Assembly (NCBI RefSeq): GCF_004798865.1
Contig: NW_025335568.1
Span: 55,447,423 to 55,511,422 of the forward strand
Source: Varanus komodoensis
Lineage: Eukaryota > Chordata > Lepidosauria > Squamata > Varanidae
Reading direction: 5' to 3'
DNA: 64,000 nt
Positions 1-14,500 of the stretch are shown here, one piece after another. A program made the position numbers and the translations under genes. The notes beneath the pieces were generated by a model that was not told the DNA's origin, searched no databases, and saw only the letters and a list, made by a program, of their open reading frames with translations. Numbering within the stretch: the first letter of the stretch is position 1; each line of letters starts with the position of its first letter.

Positions 1-2548
1 AAGTTAATTTTTGCTGCTGGTTGCTAATTGCAAAAAACAGCAACAGTGCAATCCTATACATGGTCAGGGAAACCAAAACAGCCTTTACCCCAAACTCTGC
101 TGAGTCACACTGACCAAGGAGGACACTATGTGAGGGGCAGATTCTGTTGAATTTTTCTGCCTCGTGGAAATTTTAATTTCCCTGCATTGAAAAAATAGAT
201 TTTTTTAGCAATGCCAACTGCATATTGGGCCATTCTAGAGAAAACAAAGCAGCTCTGCTGGATCCCTATCCTGTTTTGGCAGCTAACTATGGATAACTAT
301 GGAACTTTCACATGAAAACTGGCAAAAAGGTGGTAGGAGAGACAGAGAAGACCCCCATGGGGAAAACCTACCCCCATCGTGAACTTCAACAGCTAGAAAA
401 TCTAATGGTTAGGATTGCTCTATAAGGCTGCAGTTCTAAACACAAGTACAAGACATTAAACTCCACAGAAAACAGTGGGACATATCCAAATAAAATGGAT
501 AGGAGCATGCATTATGTAACACATCTGGACAGCCATACAAATGATGTTTACTACATTCAGAGTAGTTTCCTAGATTTCAGTAAGATCTCAGGATGAGAGT
601 AAATAGCTAAATACCTGATTTTGACAGTGGTCCAGGTAGAGTATGAACATCTGAAGCAAGAGTCTCTGCCTTTCCCCACAACAACTGCTGCAGGGGTTCT
701 TTCCCTAAAACTACCCCTTCTCCTGAAACATGCTATTTTCCCATAAAAGTTTATACACATGATTTTGGCTGGGAAAAGTAAATTGTGTCTATTACACAGA
801 TATTGGCTCAGTTTGTCTGTTCTGCACATGTTCCAAAGACAGTGCCTACACTGTAACATGTCAGCAATATTACTGATGATTTGTACCCATCAGATATTTT
901 GGTGAATAGGGCTTTTCCACTTATGAAACTGCATACACAAGACCTGTATATGCAACAAACATCCCAGCCAGAGGATAGTGGCTATTGAAAACACCAGGTT
1001 TATTATACCCTAGATGTCTCCATTTTGTGCATTTTTTACTTCCTACCATGTCACATCTTAATGAAAGCTTTCAAAAGACATTTGAGGATTCCCATTGATC
1101 TGGTTCAAACAAAACCAACAACACAGCACACAGATGGACTACAATATGCCGCTCCATTGTGGATTGTTATGTGTAATCAATGTGCCATGGTTTAACTATA
1201 CATTGTTAATTACAAACAAACCAGAGTTCTCTTCCTGGGATCTTCAGTTAAAAACCTTTAACTAGGCCAAAGTGAAAACCCATCATTCAATAACTCGTGG
1301 TTCATGACAACTGATATTTAACCCATATAGGAGAACCAGGCCATTATTTGTTATAAGCTGGGAAAGAGACTCAACTTCACTTGGAAAGTATAAACAAGGT
1401 CAGACACTGCTGTTCTATGGGATGCCCTCTGATCACATTAATTTTCATTACGAATATAATCTTCAGGTTCAAATACAGGGTTGGATATTTTTCTTTCCCA
1501 GGCTATCGCTAAAAATAAGACATGCTACAATGCATGTACTGTGTTGCTGTTATAGAGAGGTATAGAGTGTTATTTTCAAGCAAACAACTCATTTTAGTGC
1601 AAACAACCCATTACCATCACATTTAATTAAATTTTAGATAACTAGAAAAATATTTCAGATATTTGTGCAGTTAAAAGGAACTAAAAAGTTATTAGTGACT
1701 CCATCATGTATTTGGTTCTTATATGCTATTCTGGAAATTTAAATGGATAAAATATAGGAATTATATAAGCCAGAATGGATCCCCTTACCTTCCACCTATC
1801 ACTTCTTTTCCACATAATTATTAATTAATTAGCAAGTCAATCACCTGAATGGAGATCCAACCTGACACAAGCGGCTGCTCTATTCACTTAGTGCCCTTCA
1901 GCCAATCCCCTTCAAGCAGCCATTCTTCACAATGAGCTGGTCTGCATGACCAAAAACAAGCCTATTGATAGCGATAGTGCATGCTGGCTTCAATTTGCAT
2001 AATCACTGCTTAGCCATGGCTGTTCATACTGTCCTAATGCAGGTGGCATGGCTTGTTGGAGGATAAAACAGCCCTCAAATAAACCCAAACCAGCTCTTGT
2101 GTTCTCTGAGGATTGCTTAATCGTCCAAGAAGTCACACCACCCTGGTTTGGATGATAATATAAGCTGTCAGTGATTATGCAAATCATGCCTTATACAGAG
2201 TGGCATGTGTCACTGCTGACCAGCCAATGTGGCTTGAACAGAACCAGCCCACTCCCTTACCAGGTGGAGCATGAGGCTTCCAAGTGGCATCCACAATGCA
2301 TGGAGTACTGATTGGATTTCATTCACTGTATGGCATTTTTGTGGTTTCATTTTACACAGCACAAGAAGAGAATTAGGCACATACATGCCTTTTTATTGAT
2401 ATCAATAGACATTAAAGAGCTTAACTTTTGACCAATCATGTCTTAAATTGAGAATGTACAGTAATATAACAGACTGTTGTATAATGGTTTCTACTTATTG
2501 TACTTTTGCAATATTATATGACAAAATCATTTCAATTTCTTCACTCAC
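1..2548. other. Part of LRPPRC intron 15, no recognisable gene
   Basis: AT-rich intronic sequence. I searched the minus strand for the next LRPPRC exon (human ITELLYKDGRYC) and did not find it. No transposon family is clear enough to name. Confidence 0.6.
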
Positions 2549-2576
2549 CTTGCTGCAAAGATCTACATCATTGGAC
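2549..2576 (-). CDS. LRPPRC: LRPPRC exon 15, only 28 nt
   Basis: Encodes the end of a split AGG codon and SNDVDLCSK, aligning with human SMNINLWSE. Acceptor CCCTCTACAG and donor AAG|GTGAGT are both strong. The 28-nt length restores phase 0 after exon 14. It follows an 8-kb intron. The match is short, so this is the least certain exon. Confidence 0.75.
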
Positions 2577-5500
2577 CTGTAGAGGGCAGCAAAGGATAAT
2601 AAAACAAAACCCAGACAGATTAGTGTAATTTAGTCCTCTGTTAAAACAAACAAACAAACACTGTACAAAATAGAACACAGTATGTATAGCTTTGCTCAGG
2701 TGAGAAGTACTGAAAAAAAATGACTAATTTATGTATTTGGGCAGAGATTAATTTTATAACATGATTTCACAGTATGCATAAATTACCACAGACACTACCA
2801 CTGCCTCAGATAGGTTACAATAGCTCATGCATATGGAGAGAAGTGTCGAAATAATCCATATATGTGTAATACCTGTACATAAGAATGACAATGAGGCAGA
2901 CAATTACAGATCTTCCAGTCATTTGGTCCCAAATGCCAATTACTTTGAGTTAATAATGACAGTAATTTGGAGCTAGTACACAAGTTTCAAGCCAAAAAAG
3001 AAAAATATTGTACTTTCCAATATGCTTAGGACCATTTCTTTAAAAGTAATTCTGAAAGTAATTATTAATCCACGTAATAAATTTGCTAATGTACAATTAA
3101 CTCATTAATAAACTCATTCAGTTATTTATACATACATACATACCCATATTTATAGGCTGCCTATAACTGCCGAGGCCTTTCTAGGCAGCTTACAATACAC
3201 TATCACATATTAAATGTAAAGAATGGACAAATTAGATACCACTATTCCCTGTTAAAGGACATTTAGAGATGATGTTGTCTGTGTATTTATATGTTTTTAT
3301 TCATTCAGACAGCCTTTTTAATAACACAAACACATTTTACTTAATTTATATATTACATTTACCTTCACTTCCTAATCTTCAAAATATAGCAGTGAGTTAC
3401 TGTAATATATTTCTCCTTTTCAGACCACTTGGGTGAAAGAGGACTGCATTTATATACACACATTTTTAAAAGCATTACCAGTAGATTTATGAAATATCTG
3501 CATTGCATCTCAGAAAACAAAACCTTCAGAAAGGAGACATGATTTCACCTCTTACAAATAGAAGAGACATTTATTTTAGCTACTAACCAGAAACTTAATT
3601 GTTTGACAATGTAACTGAAAATGAGATTTCAATAGGATGGCCAACACTCATCTAAGAAATGAGTTTGAAGGCTTGATAGCCATAGTACACCGGCTATTGC
3701 ACACTGAAGCAACAGTGCAAAGGACTGTGTCCTGATTAATTTAAAATAGCACTAGCCCAAATATAGATTCTTTGTGGAGAGGTGTGCACTCATATGAAAA
3801 TACTGCAATCCCTCAGGTAATACTATTGCAGATGATTCTTGGTGCTTGGGAGTGCTCCACTGCAAAGCTGTTTTCTACATCATAGTCCAGTTCCCTATGT
3901 TGTTATGTGGCATCAAGTCATCGCCACCTTACGGTGACCCTATGAATGAAAACCCTGTAAAATGTCCTGTCCGTGACAACTCCACTCAAGCTCTTACAAG
4001 TTCAAGGCTGTGGCTTCACTTCCTTATATTTAGATGTTATTATCCCATATGATGTACAAGAATTCACATTAGATAACTTAATGACCCCGCCCCCGCAAAA
4101 AAGGCAAGCTTTATATTTTTATGTCTGTGCTTAATTCAATGAACACCAAAAGCCGTAACTGGAAATTAACCTTTTAGTATAGTATTCTTGTACTACTGGT
4201 TAAATGTATTCTAGATTTTGCATTCCCTCTAAATTCTTAGGAAACTGCAGTAATATTTATTATATTATTTTACTCTCCAATAGCCTAAGCTCTCCAGGCA
4301 GGTCAGAACCATGAAAAACAAAAAATACAGAACAATAAAACATAATAAAGCAAAAACCAGCAACAGTGTAAAGATTTAAAAATATAGCAACAAACTTAAA
4401 AACAACCAAAACTGATGAATTAAAATGCCTAGGAAAATAAGGTAGTTACCTGCCTATTGGAAATGCTACAATGTACCAGGCAAGACTCCCTGGGGAAGGC
4501 ATTCTACAAAAGGCCCTTTCTGTGGTAGCCATCTGGTTTACCACATTTGGTGGAGGAACTTGAAGAAAGGCCTCTGCAGATGATATTATGGTCCAAGCAA
4601 GTACATATGGCAACTGGTCCCAAGCTGAAGTTTTTTAAGGTATTATGAACACTTGTGATTGGCCATTCATGTAGGAGTGGAACCACTGCAGTGCAGTACA
4701 CCTCCAGCTCTCAAACAAAGACCGCCTATGCAGAAGTATGCCATTTTTGATGATAACGAAAGCTGCCATTCCCTTATCCCTCTCTTGGTAGGGTTTATTT
4801 TACATAGGTTCATTCCAACCAGACCTGAAGCCCAAATGAAATTGATTCAGATTATTAGTTAAACAGTGTTGGGAGTGGCATTCAAGGATCTTGCCCAGGA
4901 AGGAGATGTTAGCAACCAGCTTGTAGTTGTTAACATTTTCTGGGTCCACAGCTGGGCTTCTTCAGGAAAGACTTAATTACTAACTCCTTTAAAGGGATGG
5001 TACCACCACCCTCTCACAGAGGAATTTACAGCCTCCTGAATCAGCCAAACATCCTCACTCTATTAGAGTAATGAGCCATGAAAGGCAAGGGACAAACACA
5101 TAGATGGTAACCAAGTCTGGCCAAGCACTTCGTATCCTCACCTCAAGACTCAACCAAAACTCATAAAAATAGAATCTAGACCAATGCAGTTCCACTTCTA
5201 CAGACGGACACCACAATTAATGCAGTTCAAAGTCATGATGAACACCAGCTACTTTATTGTCACAAAGTGTTGTGCCAGCTCCTCAGTGTGCTACCAAGGT
5301 TTCCACCATTTCGCCTCATGGCCTAGATTATAGCAGGCTGTGAACAACTTGGAAAATATCTGCTGAATGGCGCTGAGAAGACATAATGGCAAAGGAACAG
5401 AACACCTTCTCTTTCACCATCACTACCACAAAGTAAGCTTGATAATGAGCTCTAAGCAGTGTTTGGAATGAGTCTTTTTCCACCTGCATTCTAGTCATCT

Positions 5501-8500
5501 TCCTTCTTGTTTAATCACTCTCAGCTCAGGCAGAGGAGTGGTACTTGAGCACAATCATGTCACTTGCCCAAGCTGTCTCTGCATTCCACAAAGTAAGAGG
5601 GTTTCAACAGGAGTTGAAGCCATGTCAGCAGGAAAATCCCCCAGAGCCTTCTGGAGTCCGTTGGGATCTATTAGTTTCTGTAGGTGAACCATTTTAATAC
5701 ATCCTCCTCTCTTGCAGTGGGGAAAGGCTGATGAGAGTCTAAGTCTCAATAGATTCAAAAACTAATAGTTTTGCCTGCATGTCCTATGATAAGAACATTT
5801 CTAAAGGATCCTTAGAGCCCTGATATATATTTATTTAAACTTATCATGCTTCTGGCAGACTAACTTGAAAGAGAGCCAAGTGTAGGTCCACAGAGGAAAC
5901 AAAAGATAGTTTCCAAGCCTGGATGAATTTTCCCAAGCAAGTTCCACTCTGAACTGACAAGCAATTGATCTGACACATCAATTCAATGATGCCAAAATGG
6001 TTCACAGGTTGATATTCTCACAGTGCTACCCTTCCATGCAGTGCTGCTCACAGAACCAAAACTAACAGTGCATATCCTGAAGAGGTCTTATAATCAGTGG
6101 GTATAATTTCTTTAAGGTGTGTTGGGTTTAAACATTCACATCTGCATTCTAAACTGTATGATATTTCAGGCTGCTTATTTTCCAGTCTGCAGCTGGACAT
6201 CACACCACACAACCCTAAAAAGGCACCAATCATGGGGTGTGAAGTAAAAGCCATGCCAATTTTGCATCACAATCCAATGCTTTTTAAACCAATGGGTTGC
6301 TGTTATATGCTGGTCACAATCTCTTAACAATGAAGCTGCAACCTACCACTCTCTCAATTCTCTCTCTGCACCCAGGCAGAAAACTAAACTACATTAAGGT
6401 GTGCTCTTATACCTCACATTAAAAGTAATTTGAAACATCCTATAGCCAAGTAGAATGATTTTACTTCCCATTAGAAGCACCATGTATAGTAAATATTTGT
6501 GCCCACTTTCTATCAACCATCCCTACACCCTTTCCCCTCCACTCACATGCACATGCATCACCTCACCCTGTTCACAGTCAGCCCCTCTCCCTCAAATGAT
6601 ACGTTTTCATTTTCTCTCTGGTGTCCTTCTAATTATTTCTCCCTTAACTTCTACGTCATTCCATCCCATGACTCCTACTACCTGCGCCTTCCTTGCCATC
6701 AACCAAGCTGATAACACTGTCATTGTTCTTTCCTAACTAACCATGTCTTCTTATCACAGCACATACCTTGGCCAAATGTCCCACAATTATTATGGCAGTA
6801 GCACTCCAGCTATCAACCAATTAGTAATCATTCCATCCCCATTTTTGTCAGCCTGATCTCTTCCTGACCTACCTTCTTCAGAATTGGCATCCATTCTTAT
6901 TCCATTCAGTAGGATCACAATTCCTAGTCACCCAAGCAATTCGCAATAAGTGGTAAAGAATTGAAAAAAGCTCTCAAAACATCACAGAGTTTCAGTAGGA
7001 AAATTACTGCTGCATCTAGTTATCAAGGTATATATATGCATTCCTGTAATGTCTAGCAGTACTGTACTTCTTTCAGTCCAAGTGATGAATTCAATTTCAG
7101 AGAAGTTCTGAAGGACCATTTCTAACGGTAGGAAAAACTGAAGCCAAAATGGGTTTGGGGTAAAAAATCAGCTTATTTTAGCTTTAAGTTCCCATTGTCA
7201 GTTACTCAACCTTAGGAGAAGTGTTTCAAGCTTCTAGAAGGGGATAAAATGAAGATGCCAGGAAACCATGAAATGACTTATGGTCAGGGAAAATGAGTGG
7301 AGTAAGCCCATCTGGGGACCTGAGGAGCTGCGCCTTTGAGCTAGACAGAGTCAGGATAGCTAATTATCTTATTTTGTCCAACTGCAAAACAAACAAACCA
7401 TCAACTTTTGTGGTTGAGGCTACTAAGCAAAGGTGCATTATGCATGTTTCACATGGAGCACATTTCTGAGTTCATGTCATACCTTAAAGATATTCAGCTA
7501 TAAGTCACATAACCCCTAAATTAAGAAATAGTGGTTTGCAACTGGCCAGCAAACCAGAACAGGAAGATCCAGATTCAGATGAGTTTCTAAACTACGCTAA
7601 TTGTGGTATGGCTGAAACCACAGTTGTGGCCACTTCTCCCTCAGGATCTCTTTCAATGGAGATACTGACATTACTAGCAAAAGATTGGCTTATGAGAAGG
7701 AAATCAATCCTTCTTTACACTGTGAAGAACTTGGAGAAGGAAAGGAAGAAGGGTTAGATTAGATTAAAGAGGGAAGAATCACTTGGCTTCTCCCTTGAGC
7801 AGAGCTTCTGCCACTCTCTCCTTCTGAAAATAGTAATATAAAGGTACAATATACTCCTCTGTGGAAGAAGGAATCAGTTCTCTTCCTTGCCACAGGGTTT
7901 TTTGCACAAGCAATTTAGAGTAAGCTTCTACAGGAAAAGGAAAGAAACTACTACTTTTTCCCTCTGTGAAGTTCTCTGTTGCACAGGTAATGAAAGGAAT
8001 GGATTCCCTCCCATGAACAAAGCTTTTGCTGGAACTGTAGAGGCACTTGCCAGTTAGGGAAGACACGCTACAGGCTGACAGCAGAAAAATTAATATATGA
8101 AAACCTAACTAATTCACATATTTTGTCAGGGATTCTGAAACTGTCCACAACTTCCCAAGTCCTGTTTTTTGAATGGACCTTGCATCTGCAAAATAGCTGT
8201 CTCAACATAACCAGTGATCTGACCACTTGTATCCTTCAACTGTAAAAATAAAAAAAATTAACCTTTAGAAAAAAATAGTAGCATTGTTCTAAAAAGGAAA
8301 ACAAAACACACAGAGAGGAAGACATAAAGATACTAGAATGGAGATTTTTCTTTCAAAAAGCCGAGTATATGGCCTAAGGTAGCAAATAGTGATAATGGCC
8401 AACAAGAAGTGGAGTACTGTGTGAACTACCAAAGGTGAAGAGTTATGCAAGCATCTAGGGCATTCGAAGCTTTCAGATGTGCATAGTTAGCTGTACTTGT

Positions 8501-11500
8501 CACTTCTCCAATGTTTATCCCTTTGAGTGGTGACGTTTTGTATTTGCAAAACATCTCTCAAAGCCGTTCAAGATTATTTTTAGAACAGGAAAATGTATTG
8601 CCATGACACACATTTTTTATATACAAACAAGGCGTGAATTCTGCAATATGTTAATGGGGCTACTGAAAAGAAAACACGAAAGAGAGCAGTCTGTGGCACA
8701 GTGACCTCATGCAATATTTTAATGTTTTGAGGCACTTGGCATTTCTCTATCTCACTTTAAAAAGAAGGGAAGGGGGATTTCAGGAAATAGTATGCAAAAT
8801 TGTCTATAAAAATCTTCTCCTTTTTGTCCCTCTGCCCTACCTTTACCCTATCCCAATGCAGATTTGAAGCAAGATTGCATCAGTTTACTAATCTGAGAGC
8901 ACAAGAGGAAACAACATAAGCAGCTGTGGAAGGAGGCATTAACTAACACTGGTAAATCACCATCATCTGCATCACCAATTAAGTTCCATTTCTAACTTAT
9001 GCTCCATGCAAACATTTGAGAAGCATCATTATGGAAAGAAGATCTTCAGTTTTGAAAATGCTAATTATCTAAATGTGATTATTTCCACTGGTATATCACT
9101 CTTTTTCTCTGAAGTGGCAGATTACCAATGAGCGTATCAGAACATTTAAGTGATCACACACTTTGCCAAACATATTGAACTAAAATTTTCTAATAATAAT
9201 GAAAAAGCTAACATGGGACCAAAGTCTGCCAAGTTTTCCCAAAGACTTAAGTTTTAGAAAGAGATGACAATAAACCTAATATAAGATACAACATGTATTT
9301 CCAATGATATAACCAAAGATGCTCATGATTTAAAAATCTGCATAAACTGAACCAGGATGGTTTACCAATTGTGTAAACCATCTTGGGTTCCTTGAAAGTG
9401 GAAAAAAGGTAGGATATAAATGCAATGTAGCAACTGTATGATGGTTTCTTGCCTGGCTACCTTTCTGGCTAAGAATGTGGAGCTTTTTTCATATGGGAGG
9501 AACATGTACTCTGACCTAGTATAGCCCAACAAGAAACACACTACACAGCTGTGTTAATCATGAAGCTAGGTTCCATTATATCATTCTTCAATTGTAAAAT
9601 GGGGTTTATTTTTAATTAATGCTCATATCTGCTGGAAGAATGAACCAAGTAAAGAGCAAATGAAGTGCAATGATTAGCATACTGGTCATAGATACAGAAG
9701 ACTAGGTTCTAGTCCCATCAAGACCACAAAGCTCACTAACTGGACCAAGTATCGACTCTCAGCCTAACCTACCTCACAGCGGTTTTGTGAGTATAAAATT
9801 GAGAGGAAGTCACTCATATATAAGACACTCTGGAGGGAAAAAGGCAAGGTAGAAATATAAATATGCAGAGACTATAAAAACTTTTGCACAATTCTCATCT
9901 GTGATTAGAGCAACTGCAAATTCAAATCTCAATTCAGCCACAAACACATGGAGCAGCTTTAAAGATAAGCCCAGCCTCAGCATCTAATCTACAAACAAGA
10001 ATTACTATAATACTGTAAAATAAAGTCACTGGATAACACAGAACCAAAAATGATGAAACTATATGCGAAGATTTAAATATTTCACCTATTCCACTTGCTA
10101 GGAGGATATGGTTCATTTTGACTCATTAAATCTTGGAAAGATTAAGGCAGAATGGATGGCCCTGCATGCCTCTTCCAAACCAGAGACTGTCAGAAAGATT
10201 GGGGGGGGGGGGGGAGAATTCTACAGAAATGTTTCCAAAGCAGAAAATTTCCCCATGCTTAATTTCTCCACAGAAAATCTTTCCTTATGAGTGGATGCCA
10301 ACTGCAACCGCAAAATTAAATAAACATGCTGAATTGAATAGCACTCTGGGACACCAGAAAAATGAAAGGGAAAAAAACAAGCAAGCAGGAGGATTTTACA
10401 CTATCTATCTGGAGAAAACTCAACATTTTGAATAGGAAAATCTTCAGATTCAAAATGTTCAGATTTAATCAGCTGTAAAGACTAAACAACTGCCCTAAAT
10501 ATCATGGAACCAAAATCTAAAATTAGGAGGCAAGATAATCTGAAATCCAGGACATTCACAAACTCCTACCTTTTCATTGCATTGATCAGAGAAACTTTGA
10601 ACAGCCTGTGATCCACAGGTGGCGTATTTGCGGAAGACACTGCGGAGAAAATTAAATGCTTTAGATTATGTTGACCCTCACTACTCAGAAACATTGATTA
10701 AACCATTTATACCAAATTACAGTTATTTAAAATAAATTCTTTTAATAAAATCAACTTTGTACATTAATGCATAATCTTCCAATCATGTTTTTTCTAAGCA
10801 CTAAGCTTTGTGCACCAGTTAGAATAGGAAAGTTATCCAACCTTGGGGCATTAGCTGGATTGTAATACTGAGATCGTATCAGTGAGTTGGGAGTGCACAG
10901 TTACTGTACATCCGTTGTTTCAAGCTATGATCATGTACAAAGTTAAGGTGTCGATCTCTACTGTATTATCGGAGTAAAGTGTCAATTAGCTTTCAGTAAT
11001 GTATCTAGCAAGCTAAATTCCATAAGCCTAGGGAGCCTGTGGTACACTCAAGGGGTTATGTGTGCCCCAGGGACACAGACTATAACTAGGGGCAGAGAAA
11101 CAGAGGAACTTTTGGCTTAGGGTAAAGCCAGGAACAAATCACTTCCTGCTGCACAATTCATCATTTATGAAGCTAAGAAGGATAGTCTAGATGTGGCTAC
11201 TGAATGACACTAGCAAATCACCAGCTATCCAGAATTTCAAGCAGATGAGATCTCTGTGCCTCTCCCTGCCAGTGGATGCATCCCAGCTCAGAAGCACCGT
11301 TTATAAGCATGAGAACCAATGCATCAAAGTGAAAAGGAAACATAATTTTCACACATTTATTATGTGCAGAAATATATATTTTCCTATACCCATATAAGAA
11401 AAATACCAGCTGCAAAACAGTACCAGTACCAATGAAGCAGTAGAGGAAAATCTCATTCAGTCCTTGAACAAGGAAAGTGTTTCTCTCCCTAACCTGGGTT

Positions 11501-14500
11501 TGACACTGAAAAAATCTCCCTGCTTACAGTGGTATATTACATAATTCTCTGATAATGTTGTTGTTTAAAGAAAAACAAGATTTTTTTCTCAAATCTTATG
11601 CTCAAAAAGTTTTTGTTCATTTAAAAAAAATCAGGCACAGCACATCTCTGTAGGCTCAGCAGTTGCTGATAGTCGGCAACCTGGTTTCCTTAGCAACAAA
11701 CAAGTCTGAAAAAAATCAAAAGCAGATGACAATGAAGTGGAATGGAATGGCATGATAAAGGGGAAACAGGCACTCTTATTCTTGCTGTCTTAGGCTCCCA
11801 GATTCCTTAACTGATGCTTCCTAGTTTTCAGCTTGTCAGTAACGGAAATCTATGCATTATACGAGATTGGAAAGGAAGAAGTCAACTTTAACAGTCTTTA
11901 TTCCCCTTCTGCAACAGCACTAAAACCAAACTTTAATTAAATATTTTAATATTCCCCCAAGGTAAAGGAGTACTGACAATCAAACCAATTTGCAGAGTCA
12001 CTGGTTCAATAGATACTGTAATATTTTAAAGTTTTGACTAGCTTTTGCTTTCATATAGAGTGCTCTGCTTTGCTGTTTCTTGAACTGTGGTGCTTTGTAT
12101 TAAAAAAAAGTTATAAACACATTTTTTAAAAAATCAAATGCAATTACAGAACACTTTCATCATAGTTTATAAGCAACAATGAAAAAAATCAACTGATTGT
12201 CAGTTTTAAAGTCAATGCTTAAAATAAAAGCACAAAATGAACTGACATTTATCCTAAAACATTTATCTTAAGACTTTCATGCTCAGATCCTGCCATGAAC
12301 GCTCTGTGTGTCAGGATCTCTTAGGTCAGACAGTAGTGGAAGCCCTGACCTGATCAAGATACCTTGATCCAGCTCTTCACACTGCAAACATATAATCAAG
12401 ATTAGGCAGGGGAAGAGGTAGGAATACAGATAATTTGTGGGCAACCTCTATATGATGCAGAAGCATAGGGGGCACACCTCCGAACATTTGATACAGAATT
12501 CTGAATCAGAAGGACTGTGCTTGTGCATCTGAATTAATACACGTAAACATAATCCATTATATTTACTTTTTTAATACTGGTACACCTGCACCAAGCAAAT
12601 CAGACCTTGGGTTACAAAGAAGTTCTGTTCCAGAAAACAGAAATTCTTCTTTAAATTGAATTAGCATGTAAGTTCGTTCATGCACCGTTGGCCCTTCACA
12701 TTCGTGGGCATTAGGGTTAGGCACAGGACCTCCATGACAGTGGGAAAATCAGAAGCATCCCTAGGCCCTCTCCTCATCAGTGTCTCCTCTTTGCAGCAAG
12801 GAAATGCCAGAGAGATTTCCCGCTCCAGATGGGCAGGGAAAGAAGGCATGCTTTGGAGGCCACCCTCTCTACCAGTTCCTTTCTTTCTATGGTGGTAACT
12901 TTTTAAAATTGATTGGCTTTATAGCAGTTCATTTATAAGTATGGGTTGTTCATAACTCAGGGACTGCCTGTACTCTCAGCTATCCAGTTGTCCCTTCATA
13001 TCCCTTTCCTTTTAATTAAGTTGCAATTTTGAAAGATGTTTGAAAATATAATTTATAAGAACTCCACTTCTAGCATATATGACTTTTATATATTTTAGAA
13101 AATGTTTCTCATGCTCAAGCTCATTTTTGGAAGCCTTCCTTATTTTAGATTATACTTGATCTTGTTATCTTATTGTCTGCTACAGTCTTTCCCCAACAAG
13201 CTGCCATCCAGACATATTGGATCACAACTCCCATTATCTCTGATCATGTGCCAAGCTGGCTGGCACTGGAATTGTAGTCTAAAACATCTGAAGGGCATAT
13301 TCAGGTTGGGGAATGCTGTTCTACTGATTTGGATAATGGACTTCCTAAAATAAAGAAAATTGGTAATGGGCCAAGCAATCCTAAGATCTGTGGATGAACT
13401 CTGGAAGGCGACTGGATCTTTGGAGACCCAGCTCTATCTATGGAAACAGTTCTGATATTCAGAAAAAGCTCTTGATATCAAAACTGTGCTTGGAGCACCC
13501 TCCTCTACCTGCTTCCAAGCAGAATGAAAAGAACAGATCCTGCTGCTTCCCTAAGGTTGCATCATCAACTTCTGAGAGGAGGTCTAGTAGGCATTCCAGT
13601 GCATGGGCAGGGGAAGAGACCAGTGCCACCACAATACATAGCCTGGCAGCACCTCAACCACCTTCCCGCCCCCTCTGATATGTTGCAGTTGGACAGCTGA
13701 AATCTACCAATTTACTGCTTGGCGAAGGAGGGGGGCACAGAGGTGACTTTTGCTTCCACATTCTTCCTATGCTACATAGGAGGCTCACAATCATCCAAGT
13801 TCAAGAGTTCTGGGCATCCCCATATAGCTGTCCTTTATATGTTTTTCTTGTGTTCATTTTAATCATTAGTTCTCTGTTAATAAAGAAGAATGTTCCATTA
13901 TGACTCTGTGTAATCCAATTTTTAGGTAACTGGCAAAATATATTTTCTTTATAATAACCAACGTGGCATTTAAAATTAAAAGCCTACCATAGATATACAA
14001 ATTAGCTATTCAGATAACAATTACAATATCAAAAATACTTACGTAAGGCTAAAATATTATCCAGTCTTCCATGTGTAGCTTCATGTCTGATTTCTGCTGC
14101 AGTAATATCAACTCCAACAGAAAATCCATTTTCCTAGGGAGAGATCAGAATACAGTGCTGCTTTAGGAAATATAGTATGAAATATGAATTTGTGGGTGGA
14201 AAAGGAGGTCTAACCCAAAATAAACTGTTTTGGAACAATGCTTTATTCCAGCTTTCCCCAAGCTAGTGTCCTCCAGGTATGTTAAACTACAACTGTTTTG
14301 ATACCGTGCTGCCACTGCTCTATTTGAAAATCCATCCATTTGCTTTTCATATTTTACAGCTTAAATCTGATACAAAACTGGATTTGCCTAAGATACAAGT
14401 GGGGTACTTCAGAGAGTATGGGGGGGCAGTTTTTAGAACCCAGGCACCACTAGGGGGTTCACTCTCTGCTGCCAAAAAGACATAAATTTTGGTGGTGCAG

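Noticed and set aside
3127-3146. Short (CATA) run as a meaningful satellite or CRISPR-like repeat
   Set aside because: Only a few units. No regularly spaced repeats were found anywhere in the window.
8115-8231. Minus-strand open stretch after a good acceptor (TTTTTACAG), encoding [17 protein letters not shown], considered as an LRPPRC exon between exons 14 and 15
   Set aside because: No similarity to LRPPRC. The phase left by exon 14 gives an immediate stop, no donor follows, and exon 14 joins exon 15 in frame without it.
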